From positions 340,555 to 404,554 of the forward strand of contig NW_008246085.1 of assembly GCF_000281045.1 (NCBI RefSeq): a stretch of DNA of 64,000 nucleotides, read 5' to 3'. Under the pieces are notes generated by a model, which was not told where the DNA came from, ran no database searches, and saw only the letters and a list, made by a program, of their open reading frames with translations. Source of the stretch: Saprolegnia diclina VS20. Taxonomy: Eukaryota > Oomycota > Saprolegniomycetes > Saprolegniales > Saprolegniaceae. Below are positions 22,150-33,115 of the stretch, in pieces (position 1 is the first letter of the stretch; each line of letters starts with the position of its first letter). Position numbers and translations under genes: made by a program.

Positions 22150-23750
22150 ATGGTGCAGCGCATGTGCCTGATCCTGTTAGCTCATGCTCCAGTAGGCGTC
22201 TGTCTTCCTGGGCGATCTCAATGACTTTATCCAGCCGTCGCAAGCATGCGTGAATCCGCTCTTCCTCGCGGGCAAGCAAGCCGAGGAGAGCAAGGCCAAG
22301 GTCTCGCTCGACAGCGACATCTACAGCGGGATCCACCAAGTCGCGATTGAGCCCGACTTGATCAAGAGCTCGGCGGCCGACACGGCGATGGTCTCGCTCA
22401 ACGACTGCCTCGCGTGCTCGGGCTGCGTGACCTCGGCGGAAACGATTCTCATCTCGCAGCAGAGCGCGCAAGAGTTCCGCGCCGCACTTGCGGCGCGCGC
22501 GCACGACAAGTTTGTCGTGACCATTTCGCCCCAAGCGCGCGCGTCCATCGCCGTGCGCTTCAACCTCAGTGCGCACGCGGCGCACCTCAAGCTCGTGACC
22601 TTCTTCCGCAGCCTCGGCGTCCATGTCGTCTTGGATACAATGGGCAGTGCCGACATTGCGCTCCTCGAAGCACGCGCCGAGTTTGTGACGCGCCTCCGCA
22701 ACCAATCATCGGTACCGTGGAAGCGCCCGCCGTCGTCGCGCGCAGTCTCGTCGACCGAGACCGAGTACCTCGAGGCTGGCGCCGAGCCGCCGTCCCACGT
22801 CGCGCTGCCGATGCTCACGTCGGCGTGCCCGGGCTGGGTTTGCTACGCAGAAAAGTCCAACGCCAACGCGCTTCCGTACATTAGCACGACCAAGTCGCCG
22901 CAGCAGATTACGGGCACGCTCGTCAAGCGGCTCTTTTCCCAGCCAACCGACCGCGTCTACCACGCCACCGTCATGCCCTGCTACGACAAGAAGCTCGAAG
23001 CGTCGCGCAACGATTTTTTGGACGCGGCCACCGACACGCGCGACGTCGACTGCGTCCTCGCGGCGTCCGAGGTCCTCGACATGCTACTTGAGGCCAATGT
23101 CGACTTGGCGGCGCTTCCGGACGCGGTGCTGACGCCGGACGAGCGTCTCTGGAGTGGCGTCGAAGACACGCATCTCGTGGGCGCGACCGACGGCGAGATT
23201 GGCGCCGGCGGGTACCTCGAGCACATCTTTCGCTTCGCGGCCAAGGAGCTCTACAATGTCGATGTCGAGGGTCCGCTGTCGTATGTGCAGGGCCGCAACG
23301 CCGACTTTCGCGAAGTGTCGCTGGTTGTCGACGGCAGCGAAGTGCTCAAGTTTGCACTCGCGTACGGCTTTCGCAACATCCAAACCGTGCTCATGAAGAT
23401 CAAGCGCAACAAGTGCCCGTACCACTTTGTCGAGATCATGGCCTGCCCAGGTACTCTAGTCCTTGTTCGTATAATATCGACGCATGCTGTGCGCAGGCGG
23501 GTGTCTCAACGGCGGCGGCCAAGTCAAGCCCGAGTCGGCAGAAGCCAACAAAGCGCTGGTTGAGAAGGTGTATGCTACGTTCCGGGACCGGACGCTGCGC
23601 GCGCCGAGCGCGAACCCTGCGTGCGCGCACCTGTACGCAACGTACCTCGACGACACGCCGTTTGGGGAGAAGGCGCGGTCAGCCTTCCACACACGGTACC
23701 ACGCCGTGCCCAAGCTCGAGCTCGCCAATCCCTTTGGCATTAAATGGTAG
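22150..23750 (+). CDS. NAR1: cytosolic Fe-S cluster assembly factor NAR1/CIAO3 (iron-hydrogenase-like)
   Basis: A 503-residue [Fe]-hydrogenase-like protein of the CIA machinery, which passes Fe-S clusters to cytosolic and nuclear proteins through the CIA targeting complex. Exons are 22150-22152, 22196-23450 and 23497-23750. The first coding exon is only the ATG; splicing gives MASVFLGDLNDFIQPSQACV, the expected N-terminus. The N-terminal 4Fe-4S ligands are the Cys of SQACV and the three of DCLACSGC. The C-terminal cluster sits in TSACPGWVCYAEK, VMPCYDKKLEA and MACPGGCLNGGGQ, the last spanning intron 2. TSACPGW with Ala, where true hydrogenases have TSCCPGW, is as expected for a non-hydrogenase NAR1. 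The C-terminus ends in Trp (GIKW), a residue known to matter for CIA targeting. Confidence 0.95.
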
Positions 23751-23839
23751 ATTATATAGACCATTTGTGTATTTTGATAAGTCATGTTGTACACGTGGAC
23801 ACGGAGGCAATTTGAATTCTTTATAGGGAGATGTACAGT

Positions 23840-25177
23840 CTACATGGTCTTTTCAGTCATGACCTTGAGGGCCTGCGTCGTGTCGACGGCGGCGTCGGTC
23901 GCGACCACAGGGCAGAAGAGGTGCGTGTCGTCCTGCTTGAGCGCCGCGTCCTTGTCCGCGCTCGCCCAGAGGTACTCGTGCAAACACACTTCCTTGAGCT
24001 GCGCACGGGTCGAGAGCACGAGCTCCTTGAGCTTGTCGGCAACCGGCAGTGGCCGGAACGTCTCGCCTTCATGGGTTGCCGCAGAGCTCTCGAGGAGCGC
24101 GTAGATCGAGCCGTCGGCTTGGCGCTCCGTCTCGGCCACGATTTCGTCGTCCTTGGTCCAGTTCTTACTGTGGAAGACCATGAGGCCGAGCACGGCGGGG
24201 AGGTACCAGAGCGAGCAGAAGAACACCTTGTTGGCGTTGGCCGTCGACGGGTTCTTGTAAAACTGGCGCGCGAGGTGCACCGCGTACGCGTTGATGCCAA
24301 GGCCTTCGACAGCAAACATGTAACTCGTGGCGCCCGTTGCCGCAGCGGCCACCGGGATCGTCGATAGCGCAAGGGCGTAACGCATGATGACGCTGGCCGT
24401 GCGCGCGCCGGTCGGGTCGGCGCATGGGATCATCTTGTAGCCGCCACGCGCATAGTCGTGGCGAAGACGCCAGCTGAGCGCGAAGAAGTGCGGCATCTGC
24501 CACATGAAGAGCGCCGACCCGGTCAAGAGCGCTTCCGGCGAGAGGACGAGGCCGTTGGCCGCCGCGACGCCCATGACCGGCGGGATCGCACCAACGAGCG
24601 CGCCCACCCACGTGTTCCACTCGGACGTTTGCTTCATCGGCGTGTAGATGCACGAGTAGAGGCCAATGTTGAAGAGGCTCAAGCCCGCCGTCACCGGGTT
24701 ACAACCGGCAGCAAGGATCGCCGTGCTCGAGACCGCGGTCGCAGCCCCGAACGCAAGCGCATGGTTCTTGGTGATCGTGCCACGTACAAGCGGCCGCAAC
24801 ATCGTACGCTTCATGAGGCCATCCGTGCGGATCTCGTACGCCTGGTTGAACGTGTTGGCGCTCGCGGACGCCAAGGACGTGCCGACAGCCAGTGCTGCAA
24901 ACGAGCCCCACGACACGGGTCCACCCATCATAAAGAAGCCCGCGCCCGCCGTCACGACCACGAGCGCGCTCAGGCGCGCCTTGGCCAGCTGGTTGTAGAT
25001 GCCAATGCGCTCCGAGAGCGTGAGCGTCGTCGCGGCCGTCACCTGCGACGTCGTGGCCACCGACGAGAGCTGCGAGTCGGTCCGCGTCGAGAGCGAGAGG
25101 ATGCGGAAGACGCGCGGCTGGCCATGGTGGCGCTGCAGGTGCGTCGCCACGAGATGGGTCCTCCGGAGCGCGAGCAT
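23840..25177 (-). CDS. COX10: protoheme IX farnesyltransferase, mitochondrial (COX10)
   Basis: A single-exon gene of 445 residues for heme O synthase, a UbiA-family inner-membrane enzyme that adds a farnesyl group to heme B for cytochrome c oxidase. The N-terminus (MLALRRTHLVATHLQRHHG) is an Arg/His-rich mitochondrial presequence. UbiA motifs are visible: NTFNQAYEIRTDGLMKRT (the NxxxDxxxD type with a following Arg) and, after helix IV, YTPMKQTSEWNTWVGALVGA. Further helices include FMWQMPHFFALSWRLRHDY, a COX10 hallmark. After the last helix (ending LMVFHSKNW) there is a ~95-residue soluble extension with Glu/Asp and Cys that I do not recognise. CCAAT near 25382 is a likely promoter element. 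Confidence 0.94.
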   Translation of the reverse strand: MLALRRTHLVATHLQRHHGQPRVFRILSLSTRTDSQLSSVATTSQVTAATTLTLSERIGIYNQLAKARLSALVVVTAGAGFFMMGGPVSWGSFAALAVGTSLASASANTFNQAYEIRTDGLMKRTMLRPLVRGTITKNHALAFGAATAVSSTAILAAGCNPVTAGLSLFNIGLYSCIYTPMKQTSEWNTWVGALVGAIPPVMGVAAANGLVLSPEALLTGSALFMWQMPHFFALSWRLRHDYARGGYKMIPCADPTGARTASVIMRYALALSTIPVAAAATGATSYMFAVEGLGINAYAVHLARQFYKNPSTANANKVFFCSLWYLPAVLGLMVFHSKNWTKDDEIVAETERQADGSIYALLESSAATHEGETFRPLPVADKLKELVLSTRAQLKEVCLHEYLWASADKDAALKQDDTHLFCPVVATDAAVDTTQALKVMTEKTM

Positions 25178-25840
25178 GGGACGTCGGACGAGGCGCGAAA
25201 TGAACGAGGGCGACGAAAGACCGGCGCCAGAAAACTTACACGATTGGTATACAGCTTGATTATGCCACCGGTATCCGGATATTGCCTTTTCAGGCAAGGG
25301 CATATTATGCACCATACATTGTTCAAGAGAGAAGCTCGAGGAAGCCCCGACATACAAAACCCAAGAGACTGGAGCGGCCAGCCAATCCTTCCAACCTCCC
25401 ATAGTGCATATTGTCGACACCTAAATATCGATTAAGAGAGGTCTCTGTCGACGATTGCAAAGATACGCGAGTGGCGCAGCCAAGTGCAACGCAGCGGCCA
25501 CGACGTGCTGACGCGCCTTGACAGCACGAGACACCTCTCTTGCAACTCGCTGCTGCGTACTAGTATCGAAGCAATAAGAATCAGGACAAGTTGGGCTAAG
25601 AGGCGCGATCTTGACGTGTATATCGAAGCCTGGGCCGGCCCACAGAGGCGACAAGAACACTGAGAGCCTGCGCATCGACCGGTACCATCAGGTCGGACTC
25701 GCGCTGACGTGGCATAAAATAATATATGGTGCCCACATACTGTACTCAAAGGCACTTCCGAAAGCGTTTTTAATTGTGGAAAGTGCAACATGGAATCTTT
25801 GCCAAAGTGAGCGACGATGTCGGATGCGTGAATAAGTTAG
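25178..25840. other. intergenic, no gene seen
   Basis: 663 bp between the COX10 start and the kinesin-3 stop. Apart from a CCAAT word near 25382 it is A/T-richer than the coding regions and holds no coding-like frame I can support. Confidence 0.5.
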
Positions 25841-28800
25841 TTATTGAACGACACACTTGCCTTTCTCCTTGCCTTTCTGGGTCGCAATGACCGTGTCCAC
25901 CGCCACGACGAGCGGCTTTTCGTTCACCGAGTGGTGGCTTCTCGGCGGTGCAGACGGCACTTCGTTGAGAACGTGGACCTTGGCGGTGCTCTTGGCGACG
26001 ACCGAGCCCCTCGGTTTGCTCTGAGATGCCTCTGGCACTCCACTAGGTGGCGGTGCGTCGTCCGCTACGGGCGCGGACACTTCGACCTCGGGTACCGGTG
26101 CGGGCGCGGCGACTGGTGGTGGCTCTGGAGCGCAAGGCATTGGCTTCTCGATGTCTGACTCGGTACAGTCCATACTCGACTGCTCGGACGGCTCGACGGG
26201 TGAGCCTTCCATCGCTAAGTTGTCAAACGCACTGCTCGTGTCGTCCGTTGTCTCGATGGCAACGACCTTCTTCTTTCGCTTCCGGTGCCGGTGCTTGTGG
26301 CCGTCGTCCGACGCCAGTAGCTCGTCCTCGGTTTGGCAGCTCACACTTGTCAATTCAACGGTATTTTTCGATGTGTTTTGCATCGGCGCCGACTCAGACT
26401 CGTAGACGCGGGCGCCGAGCTGCTCTTTCATGTTGCGGTTTGTCTTTTGCAGCTGCGAGACGAGCTCGAGGAGCTGGTCTCGCTCGGCTTGGACCGTCAC
26501 AAGACTCGAGCGGAGGCCGTCGACTTCAATGTGGTGGTGCTCGAGCTCCATCGAGTTGTCGACGAGGAGTTTCTCCTGCATCTCCATGCGCATCTCCGCC
26601 GAGTGCAGCGAGTCTTGGAGCATCTCCACCGACTCGGCCACTGTTTCCTTCTTCCCACTCTTCTCCTCGAGCGACAGCACTTCGTGCGGCAGCGTCTTGA
26701 GCGAGCTGCTCGGTACGTTTCCAAACACGGATACCTCGACCGGCGTCGACTCGAGGTACGCCACAAGCTCGTCCGAAATTAGCGTCTCGAGGCACTCGAC
26801 AAAGTTGAGCTGCGGGTCCACGGACGGCGTCGCCGAGACCTCCGAGACATGGTTCGTCTCGTCATGAAACCACCTACGCCACGTCAGCACCACATACAAT
26901 GCCTTCTACTACTTGTAAGCGACAAAGACATCGCGGCAGAGCTTGCCGGGAATGCCCGCGAGCGACACGATGGTAAAGTGCACGCGAAGGTTCGTATCTA
27001 CGACACAAATCACAAATCTGTCAGTATGGATCCGGCATAGTGTAAGATGAAGTACTCGGGAAGGACCGCAGTGTCGGCACCGGAATGAGCTCGCCGCCGG
27101 CAGCAATCAAGTTGCGTTGCTGCTCTTGCCACTATAGTCCACAGCACTCTCGTCACTGCAGCATCAAAGAAACCCCACCGCGTGGGTCAATATAGTTGGT
27201 GTGATCTCGACGAGCAGCTTCCCACACACGACACCGCGCGAGTCGAGAATCGGCAAGGTATCCGTAATCTACGCGCGAAGGTCAGCCGCACTGCGGTACA
27301 GAGGTTGTACCTTGAGTCCGTAGACAAGGCTGCTCAGAAAAATGTACGACCGGCCAATGAGCTGCGGACTCGGCGGCTCGTAAAACGGGTCGATGCCGCC
27401 GTCTGGTACGTGGACGGCTTCCAGCATCCGGCCGCGCTCGATAAATACCTACATGTATTGTATCAAGTTGATTCAAAGTCGAGAGTTGCGTACTTGGTAG
27501 AGCTCGCGCATCTCGTAGATCATGTTGTTGAACTTTTCAATGTCCCAGAGCACGGTGCGGTACGTGCCGGCGTCCTGGAACGAAACTTGGATTTTGATTT
27601 CCGTACCAATCGTGTCGGCAAGCGCGACCGCGGTGCTGTGCAAGTCGGGCTTTGTGGGAAGCAATTTGACTGCAAACCCCACGTGCTTTTGGAGCTCGTC
27701 GCTGATCATGTTGGCTTCCTTTACGAGCGGGATCGTATGCAGCAGCTCTTGCGAGAGGAGCGCGCGCTCGGCCTGCTCGCGCTCCTTCTTTTCCGCGAGG
27801 AGCTTGGTCTCGAGCATTTGCAGCTGGAGGCTTTTTTCGAGCGCGCGCTGCTTCTCGACGAGCTCGAGCTGCTTCTTTTCGTAGGCGACTTCGGCTTTGG
27901 CCATTTCTTCGGCCAGTTTGGTCTCTTGTTCGGCGAGCTGCGTCGCGAGCTTCCTCTTATCAACGTTGCCGCCCTCCTCGGACTGCTGCAATTGGAGCTT
28001 CAAGTTCGCCTCCTGCAGCTTCATGTCGTCTTGCATCTGCTTGACGTGCGCGTCCCACTCGTCTTTTTGTGTTTGGACCTTGCGCTCGGCGGCCTCGCGC
28101 TCTTCGCGCATTCTAGAGCGTTTTCAGATTGAGATTAGAGCGTTTCAGATTGAGATTGAGATGCAACGTATCGCACCGCTCTTCCATCTCTTTGATACGC
28201 GACTCCATTTCCGCGAGCTCCTTGTCAGTCTCGCCCTTGTCTTCTTTCAAATCCATTTGTTTGCAGTTGAGCTCCTTCATGGCAAACTGCCAGTCATAAA
28301 TCGTCTCGTCGAGTGCGGGTTCGACACGCGCGCTTGGAATGACCACCTTATTGCGGCGTGTCAATACACATGACAACGCAGCCTTGTACGTACCCGAAGG
28401 ACGTTGGCGTTGCCCAAGGTGACGCGGTCGTTGTGGGCGAACTCGCGGATGTCGCCGTCTTTGACTGGCTCGCCATTCACATAGACGTTCGCGCCTGGCT
28501 GTATTGAAATAGAGAGCGCAGTTTCGGAGCGCTCAATGACGCAGTGCTGCTTGAGGATGCCGAGACCGCCCAAAATGATCGATTGCGGCTCGTCGGCGTC
28601 GGTGCGCCCGACCTTGTTGGTCCCTACGCACATATAAGAACGTAGTAGGGAATCCCTCGTCTCGCGCGCACCCATTGTGATAAAGTAGAAGAGCTTTTCG
28701 CTCATTTGCTGGTCTTCGTTGAGGTTGATCAAGTGCGGCTCCTGCGTACATCCGTGTGCAATTGCCATATCATGTTGCGTACCGTCTTGGCCTTGGCTCG

Positions 28801-30740
28801 AATGTCGTTCACATTGGTCGCAAGCCCAATCGCTTTCAGCTGGTCCTCGCGTTTCTTGGCGAGCTCTTCCGTCTCCTTGAGCCGGTCGGTCCAGGACTTT
28901 TCGCTCTCTTTCAATAAGCGCTGGTTCTCCTCGAGCTGCTCGCGGATCGCAGCTAGCTCTTCCTCCTTTTGCAGCGCTTCGGCCGTCTTTTCTTCGCCGC
29001 CGCGCGAGTCGGGGCGGTGCGCCTCGTCCCGCGAGCCTACAAACATGTGACTCCAACGCGATTATAGCAAACGCACTCATGCGCGAGCCAGGGCGAGCGT
29101 CCAAACCGCCGTTCTCAATCATGGCCTTTCGAAGCTGCTCGAGCTCTTCCTTGAGCTACACACCCCTCAGTCTTTTCCATACGAGCCGAAACGTACTTGG
29201 CGGATCAGGAGCTGGTTCGGGTCTTCGTTGACGACGGCTTGGTTCTTGATTTGCTTGGCGCGGTCCGCATACCGAAGGGTGCTCAGCGTTTCCTACGGCG
29301 TGCCACTTAGGGCTAGGGTACGTGCCGCCTCGCAATACGGCGTAGTTGACGCTGGCGGGGCTGAGCGCGGCAATCATGATCGTCTTGGCGTTGCCGCCAA
29401 GCGAGTCTTTGAGCAAGTGCGTCTACACATATAGATATTATTGTTGCTTCGGGCATCCTCTTAATCACCAGCTTGGAGTTGCGGTAGGGCACGAGTATCT
29501 TTTTCTTGCCACTGGCATTGTCGGCAAGCGCCGAGATGCAGTTGCCAAGCGCCGACAGCGACTGCAACGGCGCGTCGCACATCGCCCACAAGTAGCTCGC
29601 ACGTCGTACCTGGTTGATGGCTGCACCTTCTTTTAGACGCGCGCCAGTAGCACCCGTGCTTGCCGCGCGCTCGCTGCCAGCCAAGTCGATCAGATTGATC
29701 CGACTCACCTAATAGCCATATCGTATCCTCGGATGGTTTTGGATAGGATACTACTTTGTCTGTCATTTTGTTGGTCGTTGGATCGACGCGACTCTGCGTC
29801 ACGATGATCTGAAAGATCGTGTGCGCGCGCGAGCTCGTTGCGTTCATATTGGTCGACGCGGTCGTGCGCGCCATGATGCCAGCGTCCATGAGCTAAACAA
29901 CATTGCGTCTGGTGTTGCAACCGAGGGTGTTGGGGCTACCGCGGTGATTTCTTCGTATGTTGAGACAGCGCTGCGCGTGAGGCCGTCGGCGTACGGCCCT
30001 TGGCTCGGGTGGTCACGGACCTTGAGGTTGTCCGAGGACGGGTTGAAGAGGTCTAGAGCCGCAGTATCGTTAAAGCGGACCTTGCAATGAGATGCAGCAC
30101 CTTTGACTTTTTCGTTGTAGATCTCCATCATGCTTGCTTCCACCTTACCAAAGAGACGTGAGTTGGAAAAGACGCCGTGACAACGTACTTTGTAAATGAT
30201 CTCGGCCGCGTCGCTGGACATGATGCGCTCGAAGATGACTTGGGACGCGCGGGGAATGATGCCCTTGTCGTCGCCGTACCCCACCATCGAGAAGGACTTG
30301 CCGGCGCCTGTTTGGCCGTACGCAAAGAGGCTCACGTTGAAGCCTGTCCACGCGTGCTCAAGCACCTGATCAAATTTGTCATCTAAAGTCATTGGAGGAC
30401 GGAGAACGCACCTTGATACCGAGGTCGTCCCAGACCACGTCCTGAGAAGCGTGCTGCGGGTCACCGGGTGGTGAGAACGAGTCGTAGCTAGTAAACAGCA
30501 GCCTTTCACATCGCCTCTCGCTAGTCGAATGTACCTAAAGTCGAACGTGAACGACTTGTCGACGTTGGTCTCGGGGTCGGTGATGATCGTCTGCTGCGTC
30601 TCCTTGACCATACCTACTACATGCTTCGAGGCCTAGACATACGATGGATGCAGTGTACGTATGCAGGACGTGCTGTTCATGCCCCGCTCGCGCTCATTGA
30701 AGGGCCGGACGCGCACCGCGACCTGGACGTTGTCGCCCAT
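25841..30740 (-). CDS. kinesin-3 (KIF1/Unc-104-like) motor with FHA domain and C-terminal CaaX-like tail
   Basis: A plus-end-directed cargo kinesin of 1307 residues in 22 exons. Exon ends, first to last: 30740-30659, 30613-30535, 30487-30412, 30365-30189, 30143-30101, 30052-29940, 29892-29755, 29708-29610, 29561-29469, 29422-29339, 29292-29197, 29155-29077, 29036-28783, 28741-28672, 28623-28394, 28346-28177, 28112-27494, 27448-27311, 27268-27179, 27131-27056, 26997-26913, 26873-25841. The motor is N-terminal (about 1-350): [15 protein letters not shown]-loop [11 protein letters not shown], switch [11 protein letters not shown], switch [29 protein letters not shown] is the kinesin-3 neck. A coiled coil follows, then FHA (about 490-571: [21 protein letters not shown]), more coiled coil, and the KIF1-type segments [12 protein letters not shown] and [15 protein letters not shown]. 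No PH domain is seen. The last exon is Pro/Ser-rich and ends [11 protein letters not shown]. Confidence 0.93.
28114..28156 (-). repeat. tandem duplication inside a kinesin-3 intron
   Basis: The 64-nt intron 28113-28176 holds two near-identical units, 28114-28135 and 28136-28156 (plus strand TAGAGCGTTTTCAGATTGAG and TAGAGCGTTTCAGATTGAG, each followed by AT). They differ by one T. Most other introns here are 39-50 nt, so duplication probably lengthened this one. Confidence 0.75.
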
Positions 30741-31073
30741 GATGTGAAAACCGCCACGAAGTTTTAACGGGTCCGACCTTTCTCAACCGTTTCCGACGTG
30801 GCAATGTCGGGCAACAGAGCGATTCGGAGAAGCCATGCAAAACGACCGCTCCGCGTGCCACGTATAGACCGCGATGCGACAACACGCAAAAATGGCAGCC
30901 AATTTTGCGGCTTTGGATCGACGAAGGTGGCGGGAACGTTCGTGCAAGTCGATGCGATACTACGACGAGACACCGCGCGCAGTACTACTGCCGACGCGCG
31001 CCACGACACGTTTGGAGAAGTGTGTATAGAAGCAAAGAGTAGTAGCTGAACGTTTGGATTCAAGTAGCCGCCG

Positions 31074-31298
31074 TCATTGCCTGCAAGGCTCGCCGATCCC
31101 CCGCACTCGAATCAGGACCCGCGACAACAGACTGGCACGAGCAGCCTGCAGCGTACATACGTACAGTACTCGGCGCGTAGCCACCACAAGCGCGACCGAG
31201 GAGCGAGGACCGAGAAGGAAATCGCCGGCGCTGGCATGGCCGCCCATGCCGCCCATGCGCGTACCGGGGTTTGGTTGTTGCGCCGTCGCTGTCGCCAT
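31074..31298 (-). CDS. small open frame, uncertain
   Basis: A 74-codon frame starting MATATAQQPNPGTRMGGMGG and ending GIGEPCRQ, in the 773-bp divergent spacer between kinesin-3 and the next gene. The Gly/Met-rich start looks protein-like, but the second half could be intronic. No family is recognised. The rest of 30741-31513 shows nothing supportable. Confidence 0.25.
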   Translation of the reverse strand: MATATAQQPNPGTRMGGMGGHASAGDFLLGPRSSVALVVATRRVLYVCTLQAARASLLSRVLIRVRGIGEPCRQ

Positions 31299-31513
31299 GA
31301 AGCTACTCGCGTGTATTTTTGAAAACCGCGTGGATTGCCCATCACACTCGCGAAAAGCTGGTCGTTGGTTGCTGCTGTTGGATGACTTTTGCGTGGTGGC
31401 GTCATGGACTGGAAGATGCAAGGCAGGGGAAAGGGCGGTTGAAGCCTGTCTCGATCTTCTTCGTCGTTGTTGGCAGTGACTTTGCATTCGACTCCGTGTC
31501 GCACAGATATACG

Positions 31514-32824
31514 ATGGTGGCTCACTACGACGAGATGCCCAACAAGAAGCCGCGCGTCGACAGAGACATTGTGTCGTCCTTGCTCTCGCTCCGGACGCAC
31601 GCGCCGCTCCCGAGCCTCGCAACCACCGTCCACCGCCTCCCCGCGCTCCGCCCGCAGCCGCCATCGCTCCACAAGCCGCTTTTGGTCCAACTCCAGGAGC
31701 GACAGAAGGGCCCAATGCCGCTCCCATCGCCCTCTGACGTCCGCGCGCTGCAGGCCGACCCGCGCGTCCGGCAGGCCATCGAGCGCTTGAAGGAGCACCA
31801 AAAAACCCACCGCACGGACCTCTCGCTCCTCTCGCGCGAAACGGTAGCGATCATCGAGTCGCTCGCCGCGTCGGACCCGGTCGCGGACGATGACGGGTCG
31901 GCCAGCGTCTCGAGCAGCGCGTCATCGTCTCGCGTCCAGTCGACGGACGGCTCGACGATCGGTGACGACGGGTCCAGCAGCGGGAAGCGGCGGCGGCTCA
32001 ACGACGGGCGCCGGCTGCGCGGCCTCGGCGAGCACACGATCCCGCTCGAAGCGCCGGTCAAAACGTCGTTTGCGACCAGCTGGGCGCAGCGCAAGCACAA
32101 CTTTGAGCTCGTCCAGCTCAAGCGGGACATTGAGCGATGCCGGAAAGAGTACTTGAGCTACCTCCGCACGCGCCTTAGCCGCTGCATTGCGACCAACGGA
32201 GAGCGCCAATTGAACCCGACCGACGACGTGCTTGGGCGGCGTATCGAGCTGCGCGTCGCGTCCATGGCCTACCTCTTCCAATCGCGCGTCATGTACCCGT
32301 GCGGCGTCGGCGCCTTCGCCGACACCCACGCGCTTACGCACAACGCGTTCGACCGGAGCATCCGCGACGTCGCCGCGCTCTTCCGGGCCGCCGCCGCCTG
32401 CGTCCGCATCGACCACTCGACTATCGAGCAGTGCCGGCCCATGAACGACCACACGATTGCGTTCCACACGGTTTTTTGGGTCACGATCACGGACGCGACC
32501 AAGCTCCCGGCGCTGCTCCGCGACGACGTGCGCGGCCTCTGCGGGCATTTTGAGGCCCGCGGACAGCTCCGTCTCCAGGCCGTGCTTACGTGCGCATACA
32601 AGACGTTCGACATCACCGAGATTGACATTCGCATCGACGTGGCCGACGCCCTCGAGAGCTACAAACCACCGACGACGCGCGACGACGCAGGCAGCATGCA
32701 CGCCAAGCTACTTCTGCAGCACCAAGTCGGCGCCAACCGCACGCCAGCGATCGATACCACGCGGCCGCCTGCCTTGCGCCCGATGCCACGCGTCGTCATG
32801 GTCCCGTTCCAGGTTCTGCCATAG
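31514..32824 (+). CDS. uncharacterised protein, 436 residues
   Basis: An intronless frame starting MVAHYDEMPNKKPRV. The first ~120 residues are Pro/Leu-rich. A Ser/Asp-rich low-complexity stretch (about 125-160) leads to a basic patch, GKRRRLNDGRRLRGLG. After that comes a helical segment with heptad-like spacing (RKHNFELVQLKRDIERC), then a ~200-residue globular domain. The basic patch could be a nuclear signal, and basic region plus helix is reminiscent of bZIP-like regulators, but the match is weak. The frame stays open upstream to 31319 with earlier ATGs. The Met at 31514 is preferred because the upstream codons lack the local codon bias. I do not recognise the globular domain. Confidence 0.75.
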   Translation: MVAHYDEMPNKKPRVDRDIVSSLLSLRTHAPLPSLATTVHRLPALRPQPPSLHKPLLVQLQERQKGPMPLPSPSDVRALQADPRVRQAIERLKEHQKTHRTDLSLLSRETVAIIESLAASDPVADDDGSASVSSSASSSRVQSTDGSTIGDDGSSSGKRRRLNDGRRLRGLGEHTIPLEAPVKTSFATSWAQRKHNFELVQLKRDIERCRKEYLSYLRTRLSRCIATNGERQLNPTDDVLGRRIELRVASMAYLFQSRVMYPCGVGAFADTHALTHNAFDRSIRDVAALFRAAAACVRIDHSTIEQCRPMNDHTIAFHTVFWVTITDATKLPALLRDDVRGLCGHFEARGQLRLQAVLTCAYKTFDITEIDIRIDVADALESYKPPTTRDDAGSMHAKLLLQHQVGANRTPAIDTTRPPALRPMPRVVMVPFQVLP

Positions 32825-33115
32825 ACTGTATAGAAAGCGCTAAGTTAATCTCGTGCCAGATACGAGTACTACACCACATCTCGTACTCTGGTGCGCGTTG
32901 GCGTTGGCTGGGAAGCGGCGGTTTACCAGCGAGGCTACCAGCACTGTCGGAAAGAAAGTGCGTGTTTTTGATGTCGTGGCCATGATCTGGAAGCGCGATT
33001 GGATAAAATTCGGAATATTGACAATTTGGACCAATCCGCGCCCACGACATCGTTACTGCAGTCATTTGACGCCGTCACGCAGAGTTCAATTTGCCGGTGC
33101 TTCAACGCGACGTCG

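Noticed and set aside
30366-30411. 29- or 37-nt intron in the kinesin-3 motor region
   Set aside because: A 46-nt intron with normal sites gives the conserved DDLGIKVLEHAW sequence; the shorter options break or distort it.
32999-33115. N-terminal extension of SEC24 from an upstream non-ATG codon
   Set aside because: No ATG is present there; the first Met (33116) gives a typical Pro/Gln-rich SEC24 start.
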